From NCBI GenBank assembly GCA_003427395.1, contig BFEA01000280.1, positions 229,766-254,119 on the forward strand: 24,354 bases of DNA, in the 5' to 3' direction. Position numbers and translations under genes: made by a program. The notes under the pieces were generated by a model. It was not told where the DNA came from. It made no database searches and saw only the letters and a list, made by a program, of their open reading frames with translations. Each line of letters opens with the position of its first letter. Positions within the stretch are counted from its first letter, which is position 1. Positions 18,313-24,354 of the stretch are shown piece by piece. The DNA is from Chara braunii (Eukaryota > Streptophyta > Charophyceae > Charales > Characeae).

Positions 18313-19081
18313 TCGAGTCTAATGGAAGCCGCATGTGTCACTAAACAAAGTTTTGTTTTTGTATGCTCTGAGATGTGGCATACAATCATCACAAATAAAC
18401 AAGCAGTGGATACAAGGATTCGGGATTGCGGGCAAAGGTTGCCTGAAGGCCGGGGGAAAATTTTAGTTTTTTCGTTTAGGTTGAAGATTTGGGAAAACAA
18501 AATAGTNGTGGNGCCTGTTTGCCACGAGAACCACTGGACATTGTTGGTGATGGTGAATGTGGGGGATTTTGTGAAGGGAATCACGAAACAGGGCAAGAAA
18601 GGAGCGAGAGTCATCCATTTAAACTCGTTACGAAGTGTTGAGCTTCCCGATTGGAATCCGTTGCGATGTTGAATTCGCGATGAGTTTTTGGTTTGCAATT
18701 CAGAAGGACGACGTCCCAGATTGTTTGAGGAAAACAAATAATGGAACGCATGTAAAAAAATGTTCGGTGAAGATATGATTAATGTAGAATGTGCACAACA
18801 AGACAANGNNGACGATTGTGGACTGTACACATGCATTTACGGATAAAAGATCATCAGACACTTTGNTGGGTTNACCTGTGCCGATCAGCTTACCGCAGAT
18901 GGTATTGGGAACGTCATAAATGCTACAAAAGTCGACTCTTCTGTCATTTCAGAAAAACGGGTAAAGTGATAGAATACATAGCCAAGTATATCGCACCCGA
19001 GAAAAGTTTTGAAGAATCAAAGATAAAAGATATAATGAAGAGACTATCTTTTGGAGAGCTGGAGGAAGATTTTGAGAATCC
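18313..19081 (+). pseudogene. C48/Ulp1-like cysteine protease remnant
   Basis: An exon-like start follows TTTCATTTTGCAG (3' splice site ending at 18312). One frame then carries the C48 signature: a PVCHENHWTLLVMV segment with the catalytic HW (about 18525), RVIHLNSLRS where C48 proteases have a (D/N)S motif (Asn replaces the usual Asp here), and ECAQQD..DDCGLYTC with the oxyanion Gln and catalytic Cys (about 18810-18830). Ulp1-family proteases cleave SUMO or similar conjugates, and related domains are carried by plant transposons. The same frame is broken by TGA (18670), TAA (18730) and TAA (18841); several Ns lie in or near the motifs. A frame change near 18953 leads to VIEYIAKYIAPEKSFEESK, ending at a good donor GTAAGT (19082). 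Either a decayed copy or a poorly sequenced multi-exon gene. Confidence 0.65.
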
Positions 19082-19960
19082 GTAAGTGTATACTTATGGA
19101 GATTATAGCGGTCAATTTTCATCGAGATCATAGAGTGACACATCATGAAGATGTATTTGCATGTGATTTGCGACAAACTTATTGGTCGTATTGCGAACAG
19201 TGGTAGGACAAGAGTTGTCAGTTCTCGATGCAAATATCGTGATCATTAAAGCAAGGTCGATTTGAAATTTGATAACAGTCTTCAATTCGTAAGGTAGTTG
19301 TCACAGTGTTTGTGGTCGAGTGCATTGCATTTTTTTCGAATGTTGTAGTGCATATTGCCATATAAGATTGAATGACTTAGATACGGAACATACTTTTACT
19401 TAGATGAAGAAAGCTGAATAAGGGGGTGTCGACAATCAATGTGTGACTTCTATTCTCGTTTTCTGCTACAAGTTGTTGAACATCTTTAAGATAACGACAC
19501 TTTGACTAAAAATATTTGTGGTGCTTGTAATGTTCATAAAATTTTAAACTATCCATGTGTGAATAGTTTTGAACTTTGCATACTTCAAATTTTACCATTA
19601 CATTTGCAACAAAATTATGTTAATGAAAAATAACTTTAGAAGGTGTTTCTGATACTTGTAATGTTAAAAAATAATTTTAGAAGACATGCATAATCTGTCT
19701 TGTAATATATATATAATTTTCATGCATATATGCATAAAATTTATATATTCTGTTTATAAAATTATTCAAATGTACATAATACACGCATAAAATGTTAGAA
19801 GGACTCGACTATAAACGAAAAACAACAAGAAAATATGATTTTAAATCCATAAAATTTTAAATTCAACAAATTCATTAAAATATAATGCTATTTTTTTCAA
19901 ACAACATGAAGTGTATATGAAGATACTTACTTTATTTCTCTGCACGCTCGATTTGCAGGA
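19082..19960 (+). other. AT-rich interval, candidate intron
   Basis: It begins GTAAGTG and ends TCGATTTGCAG (acceptor ending at about 19960), and is strongly AT-rich with TATATATATAA near 19710. Joining the flanking exons gives a stop three codons later (CC|G AAA GAC TAA), which would end the Ulp1-like protein. No coding signal is seen inside. Confidence 0.45.
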
Positions 19961-20332
19961 AAGACTAATAGCAGTGTTGCATGCAACAAGTATATGGTTC
20001 GATTTCAAGGCTGATTGAACTCTTCAGTACAGATGGCATCGAGAGAAAAATACGAGGATATATGTAGGAGACGGAGAGAGTGTCATGACAACATTGACAT
20101 GCATGTGAGACAAACAAAAAAAAAACAACAGGAAAGAGTTTGGAGTGAAGATGAAATGCAGTGCGTAGGTAAAAAAGAAAATAGTGGACAAAGAAAGAGG
20201 GACGATGTATATCGACCGTTGTTGAGAAAGACGTCAACACCGAGGAGCACGGAACGCATACGTGAGACAATTGTCATATCAACACTAAAAAAAAATGTTC
20301 GTCGGAAAGAAAATGTTGATATTCCGAAGGCA

Positions 20333-20422
20333 TCCAGCAAGACAAAAAAGAAGTGTATGAATGGTGATCCTCAATGTTCGTCTCCAGCAAGACAAAAAAG
20401 AAGTGTATGAATGGTGATCCTC
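20333..20422. repeat. 40-bp direct duplication, 50-bp period, in coding remnant
   Basis: TCCAGCAAGACAAAAAAGAA (20333) with GTGTATGAATGGTGATCCTC is repeated exactly at 20383. The 50-bp step is not a multiple of three and shifts the frame, giving the stop at 20408. Confidence 0.95.
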
Positions 20423-20853
20423 CCACACTAAGAAAGACACATTTGAAGAAGGTGGACGATGATCATCGTGAAAAGTTAAAAAAAACGGGTAGAGATAATA
20501 ATTTTTTTTTCTTCTGAAATCAAGACAGAGAGAAATGAAGTGAAAAAAAAGAGGAGACACTGCATACGATGAAGAAAGAACGAGAAGTTATGCGGAGCAA
20601 AATCGTACAAAGAAGCCAAGGTATAAAGACGAAGAAGACGATGATCAATTTTGCGAAATGGATGCAAACGATGAGCAAGCGGAGAAATCGCAGGGGTCGG
20701 AGGACACACCCGACAACAAGGAGAAGTCAGAATCTGCAGCTGATTGGGATGACAAAGGAGAGGACGAAGATGTTGACAAAGACGAACACATTCAGGACGA
20801 GGATGAAGAGGATAACTGTTGACTTACCAAAAACGTTCGATCATCTAAAAAAG

Positions 20854-21032
20854 GTATAGATACATTTTCACGAACCAATGTAGTGTTCTTCAATGTATAG
20901 GCATGGTTTATGTAGTATATTAAAGATGTGATATCAACGAGAAAAAAAAAACGATTATCGGTGCTGACGTTGTTCGTTTTCATTGGTGTCTCGTTTTGTT
21001 TCGCTATGAAATGTGCATATTTATTTCTGCAG
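20854..21032 (+). other. Candidate 179-bp intron
   Basis: Donor AAG|GTATAG (20854) and acceptor TATTTATTTCTGCAG (ending 21032). The intron is AT-rich. Splicing in phase 1 joins the upstream acidic frame to the downstream open frame (…SSKK|GQQNCKTRK), which supports a genuine intron in a former gene. Confidence 0.55.
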
Positions 21033-22008
21033 GACAACAAAATTGTAAAACAAGAAAGGTATACAAGAAAGAAGGCATGGAGAAGAACGATGTGACCACG
21101 ACAGAAACAAACCTGTTATTGCAAAAGAAAACAAAAGACAAAATATTTCGGTCCGTTGCGAAGGCATATACGTATATGTCTGCGGACGATTGTACTTTCT
21201 ACCCGAAAGAGGAACATTTTCTTCAACCAGTATTGACCACGGTCAACCAGGTCGGTAATTGGGCAGGGGAAGGGATTAAAATGTATATAGAAAAACACGG
21301 GGTACGACAAATATTCGTCGAATGCAACAGAGTAATGACAACTACCAGGGAGGAGATCTCATCGAATTTGAAACATGAATTTTGGGCTGCGAAAGGATAT
21401 CCTCTTATAAAGGGGGGACAAACCGACACACATGATGTGAGAAGAAGGCAATTGAAACAAAAAATGTCCAAGAATACGACGTGGAGGTGTAACGGCAGAG
21501 AACCATGAAGCGATTCAGCATTCCAGAAATCGCTTATAAGGATATTTCAACATGCAAGAAAAGAAGAAGACGTGAGAGTATCTCTCCAACAACTTGCATT
21601 TGCTGAAATGATAATAAGGAACGGTGTGCTACAATGTCGACAGACGACATCCTTGAGCGACAAAATTTCCGAATTGGCTGCCATTAAAAAAAACATCATT
21701 AAATCGGTTCAATCACGGGACGTTGTTGTCAAATTTAATATTTTCAATCTAGACCGTTCAACATCCGTTGCAAGCAACGTTTTCTTTATTTTCAAAGCGG
21801 AACAGTCAGCTTCACAAGAAAATAACGTTTGTGACTTTCTCTTCATCAATGAGGATTACTCATTCAGCACCACGGTTCTGATTTGCCGTTCGTCGGAACG
21901 TAGAAATGAAATGCAGGCAAAACGCTAATTTAGATGTTTAGCTACCCAAGTTCGTCAATTTTGTAACTGTATATTATCAAGATTTTGTACACGTCCACAT
22001 GTACGGCA

Positions 22009-22014
22009 AATAAA
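22009..22014 (+). terminator. Candidate polyadenylation signal AATAAA
   Basis: AATAAA lies about 80 bp beyond the last stop (TAA, 21926-21928), preceded by TTTTGTAAC and TTTTGTACAC. Position and sequence suit the 3' end of the plus-strand gene remnant. Confidence 0.4.
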
Positions 22015-22029
22015 GATAGGAGATAATTA

Positions 22030-22740
22030 GAGACAACATAATGCCTGCAAGAACTTTAAATGCATATCTGAACGTTTTTGCAACTTTAGAAGTTTGATTT
22101 TGGTGAGGAAGAGGACGGGATACACTACTAACACCCTTGTATCAATTTTTTTAATGTCTTGTAGTTGTATCTATGGACAAACTTTGTATGAAGAGTTCGA
22201 TACTATAAATCATTTGTATGTTAGACGATGTTGCAGTTGAATTAGCTCATCACTTTGTTTCATGGAATGTAGGATGACGGTTTTCTGATGGTCGGGTCAA
22301 ACTTTTGAATTTCATGATCGACATTTTATGTAAGAAGATAAAGGCAACATATAACATTCTATATTTTTTTTATATGCATAAATATACGTAATTTGTTGGA
22401 CATTCGATCCTTATGTTTGTTCTAGCGAGGTGATTCAAACATCGGAAGGATGGACAATGATATTGGCAACACTGATAACATGTCATACGTACTTAAAATT
22501 CATACATGTTTATAAGATCAATCACTAAATCTTCAATGTTGTTAGATATTTTTATTTGACACATATCATATATTTTGAAAAAAATTGATATTAACAGTCG
22601 TTGGGAATATGAACGGTGAAATGCAAAACAAAATTTCAGATGTATGTTTTTCTATTAGTGGGTTGTGATTTTTCTAACTTTGTGGTTATAAAATTGAACA
22701 GAGTCAGTAATTTTCATAACATCGAAAATTTCAAAGAAGG
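22030..22740. other. AT-rich spacer, nothing recognised
   Basis: No open frame of note and no repeat beyond short AT words. It links the coding remnant to the tandem array. Confidence 0.5.
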
Positions 22741-22806
22741 CAGAGAGAGAGAGAGAGAGAGACGTTCAATATTGCTTTCTTAAGATCACAAAATAAACAA
22801 AGTGGT

Positions 22807-22877
22807 GATCGGTAGGTGCATAGAAATTTGCCTTTGCATAATATGATTGTCTTTGTTTTACTATGCACCTACCGACC
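22807..22877. repeat. 71-bp hairpin, copy 2
   Basis: The left arm GATCGGTAGGTGCATA (22807-22822) pairs with TATGCACCTACCGACC (22862-22877) with one mismatch and a 39-base loop. The hammerhead core is about 60 bp downstream. The element lies to the right of the Ulp1 block. Confidence 0.9.
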
Positions 22878-22912
22878 ACTTTTTATTTTCTTTTTGGAAG
22901 ATAGCTCATGTT

Positions 22913-23040
22913 TTTTCTTGTAAGATATATAAGCCTCATGATGACTCCGACGAAATAGTTTGTCACAATCCCTCGTTTGTTGTTATTTTCTCCCTCTACG
23001 CCTACGGTTTACGAGACAACTCTGTTTCACTATATATTTA
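22913..23040 (+). ncRNA. Hammerhead-like copy C (stem II 5' arm deleted)
   Basis: The leader CTTGTAAGATATAT is followed by ATGATGA (22938-22944, core first base altered) and directly by CTCCGACGAAAT. The 5' arm and loop of stem II (about 11 bases) are missing while the 3' arm CCGAC and GAAA remain. The tail TAGTTTGTCACAATC, CCTCGTTTGTTG and CTCTGTTTCACTATAT matches other copies. It cannot fold as a hammerhead. Confidence 0.6.
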
Positions 23041-23230
23041 GATGTATATATATATATATATACACACATATATATATACATATATATATACACAGCCCCT
23101 CGTTTGTTGTCCTCTTCTCTCTCTCTGCCTACGGTTTACCGGGCAGTTCTATTTGTGACAATATATATATATATATATAAATATATATATAAATATATAG
23201 ATATGCATATATATATACATATATATTTAC

Positions 23231-23263
<33 letters not shown>

Positions 23264-23287
23264 AAGAGCGAGGGAGAGAGAGAAAGA
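23041..23287. repeat. TA-rich and GA-rich microsatellites with partial tail copy
   Basis: (TA)n at 23043-23091 is followed by a tail segment without a core (CCCCTCGTTTGTTGTCC, then hairpin CTGCC...GGCAG at 23127-23148, 23092-23165). A second (TA)n (23160-23230) and (GA)n (23231-23287) come next. This is a truncated unit inside the array. Confidence 0.85.
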
Positions 23288-23601
23288 TAAATAAACAGAG
23301 ATAACCACATCCAAAGATTTCAAACGCAAAAATTGATAAAAAATGTGTCATCACATCGAAATGAATCATATTTTTTTTACCTTTGTGTATGCGCTTTCAT
23401 GTCGTTTTGTTTTATCATGTTACCCAAGTTAAACAGAATTGCGTTGCAGAGTACATACATGTCGATAACTATTCATGGTTTTTCACGTACAGAAACGAAA
23501 GTTTACAAAAACGAAGTTTTCAATTTTGAGAGAGAGAGAGAGAGGTAGAGAGTTATGTATTCAATGTTGTTTTCATGACATCGCACAACGAACACAGTGG
23601 T

Positions 23602-23672
23602 GGTCAATAGGCGCATATGAATTTGACTTTGCAAATATTAATTGTCTTTGTTTTACTGTGCATGTACCCACC
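23602..23672. repeat. 71-bp hairpin, copy 3 (degenerate)
   Basis: The left arm GGTCAATAGGCGCATA and right arm TGTGCATGTACCCACC have each drifted, so about seven of 16 pairs are lost. Total length is still exactly 71 bp, and the loop resembles copies 2 and 4 (TTGACTTTGCAAATATTAAT). Confidence 0.75.
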
Positions 23673-23714
23673 ATTGTCCATTTTCGTATTCAACGACATC
23701 TCATGTTTTTTTCT

Positions 23715-23845
23715 TGTAAGATATATCATTCTCCTGATGAGTAGGTGAAAGTCCGACGAAAAAGTGACCCCACTTTCGCCCTACTCGTTTGTTGTCCTTT
23801 TCTCTCTCTCTGCCTCCGACCCAGGACAACTCTGTTTGACTGTAT
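23715..23845 (+). ncRNA. Hammerhead-like copy D
   Basis: The core CTGATGA (23734-23740) is canonical. Stem II is GTAGG/CCGAC (23741-23745, 23753-23757; one mismatch) with loop TGAAAGT, followed by GAAA (23758-23761). Upstream, TTGTA and AGA...TCT (23716-23733) could supply the cleavage triplet and a short stem I with one unpaired C. Stem III pairing is poor, so activity is doubtful. The tail runs from CTCGTTTGTTGTCC to GGACAACTCTGTTTGACTG. Confidence 0.6.
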
Positions 23846-23967
23846 ATATACATATATATATAATATATATATATATGTATATATATACCTACAAAGAGAG
23901 AGATTCTCGGAGAGAGAGGTATATATTCAATATTATTTTCCTAAGATCGCACAACAAACAAAGTGGT

Positions 23968-24038
23968 GGTCGGTAGGTGCATACGAATTTGCCTTTGCAA
24001 ATATTGATTGTCTTTGTTTTACTATGCACCTACCGACC
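23968..24038. repeat. 71-bp hairpin, copy 4
   Basis: GGTCGGTAGGTGCATA (23968-23983) and TATGCACCTACCGACC (24023-24038) pair perfectly over 16 bp with a 39-base loop. The arms are identical to those of the copy at 17662. Confidence 0.95.
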
Positions 24039-24080
24039 ATTGTCCATTTTCTTATCCAATGACCTTTCATGTTTTTTTCT

Positions 24081-24212
24081 TGTAAGATATATCAGTCTCC
24101 TGATGAGCAGGTGAAAGTCCGACGAAAACGTGACCCCGCTTTCGGTGGTGACTCGTTTGTTGTCCTTTTCTTCCTCTCTACCTCCAACCCAGGACAACTC
24201 TGTTTGACTGTA
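24081..24212 (+). ncRNA. Hammerhead-like copy E
   Basis: The core CTGATGA (24100-24106) is followed by stem II GCAGG/CCGAC (24107-24111, 24119-24123; two mismatches), loop TGAAAGT identical to copy D, and GAAA (24124-24127). The leader TTGTAAGATATATCAGTCT is conserved with copy D. The tail contains CTCGTTTGTTGTCC and GGACAACTCTGTTTGACTG. It is core-complete but with weakened helices. Confidence 0.6.
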
Positions 24213-24288
24213 TATATATATATATAGTCATATATATATATAATATTATATATATACATATATATATATATATCTGTACAGAGAGAGG

Positions 24289-24354
<66 letters not shown>
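24208..24354. repeat. (TA)n followed by (GA)n to window edge
   Basis: TA-rich sequence (24208-24272) passes into a long GA tract (24281-24354) that is cut by the edge. In the array such a GA tract opens the next unit. Confidence 0.95.

Larger units (their letters stand above)
20033..21928 (+). pseudogene. Unknown lysine-rich/acidic protein, interrupted, two exons
   Basis: From ATG at 20033 a highly basic N-terminal part (REKYEDICRRRRECHDNI) runs to a frame break caused by a 50-bp duplication (20333-20422). Coding then shifts at T9 (20502-20510) and A8 (20543-20550) runs. It continues as an acidic tract (KDEEDDDQFCEMDANDEQ through IQDEDEEDN) to TGA 20820. Past that stop the same frame reaches a donor at 20854 and splices in phase to the exon starting 21033. 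That exon encodes a globular-looking region with VAKAYTYMSADDCTFYPK, VGNWAGEGIKMYIEKHG and FVECNRVMTTTREEI, is broken by TGA 21506, then continues in the same frame (FQKSLIRIFQHARKEEDV, VSLQQLAFAEMIIRNG) to TAA 21926. No known family recognised. Both TGA stops could be CGA (Arg) with C changed to T. Confidence 0.55.
22741..24354 (+). repeat. Tandem array of hammerhead-bearing units
   Basis: At least three units repeat in the same orientation, starting at GA tracts near 22741, 23529 and 23895, with a fourth GA tract starting at about 24281 and running to the edge. Each holds in order: (GA)n, a conserved ATTTTTCTAAGATC(G)CACAA-type spacer, the 71-bp hairpin, TTTTTTTCTTGTAAGATATAT, a hammerhead core, (C)TCGTTTGTTGTCC, a pyrimidine tract, TCTGTTTGAC or its variant, and (TA)n. 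The last two cores are 366 bp apart. The first unit is longer (about 790 bp) because it contains an extra tail segment (23092-23165) and an extra GA tract (23231). Confidence 0.85.

Noticed and set aside
20569-20859. Lys/Arg-rich open frame
   Set aside because: A shadow of the acidic coding frame one base away; the acidic frame splices in phase to the next exon, and this one does not.
22741-24354. Centromeric or telomeric satellite
   Set aside because: Unit lengths vary widely (366 to about 790 bp), the array is short within the window, and no telomere motif is present; the internal ribozyme-like structure is a better explanation.

Overview
This window is eukaryotic nuclear DNA: dispersed and tandem repeats, microsatellites, AT-rich spacers, consensus-like splice sites and no operons. 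Two U6 snRNA pseudogenes are present. The longer one (1-99, minus strand) carries the plant-type U6 3' half (CATAAATCGAGAAATG) instead of the animal form, so a green-plant-lineage (streptophyte) host is likely. A charophyte alga such as Chara would fit the repeat load and scattered single Ns, but that is inference; no gene here fixes the species.

Layout. 1-2400: U6 retropseudogene, an old ~203-bp duplication, then spacer. 2410-4440: a foldback element with GGCGCC ends, GC-rich poly-A/poly-T-tailed sequences resembling SINE or LINE 3' ends, and two MITE-like elements sharing a GGGCATACTCACAC-type terminus. 4450-9240: microsatellites, two MITEs of a second family (CTACCGTCTTCACC ends), a U6 fragment, a 68-bp exact duplication, a 31-bp triplet, and a 13-bp minisatellite of about 27 units with a CNGTTR core. 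9240-13700: two isolated hammerhead-ribozyme-like repeats, more MITEs, a 153-bp tandem duplication and a possible LTR-retrotransposon primer-binding site. 13700-17420: diverged repeats and two ~0.8-kb direct copies carrying a frameshifted Ser/Pro-rich coiled-coil coding region. 17660-22880: the only convincing former protein-coding block. It holds a C48/Ulp1-like cysteine protease and a long unknown protein, both interrupted by stops, and is bracketed by two 71-bp hairpins of identical geometry. 22740-24354 (running off the edge): a tandem array whose units combine a GA tract, the same 71-bp hairpin, a hammerhead core about 60 bp downstream, a conserved tail and a TA tract.

The main candidate for something undescribed is this hammerhead-bearing family. 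It combines a tandem array, isolated copies and a one-pair covariation in a downstream hairpin, and it resembles plant retrozymes. Its linkage to a 71-bp hairpin that also brackets the Ulp1 block is a second unusual feature. No intact protein-coding gene can be defended in the window. The protein remnants look like decayed transposable-element or multicopy-family genes, and most of their stops can be explained by C-to-T changes in CGA or CAA codons.
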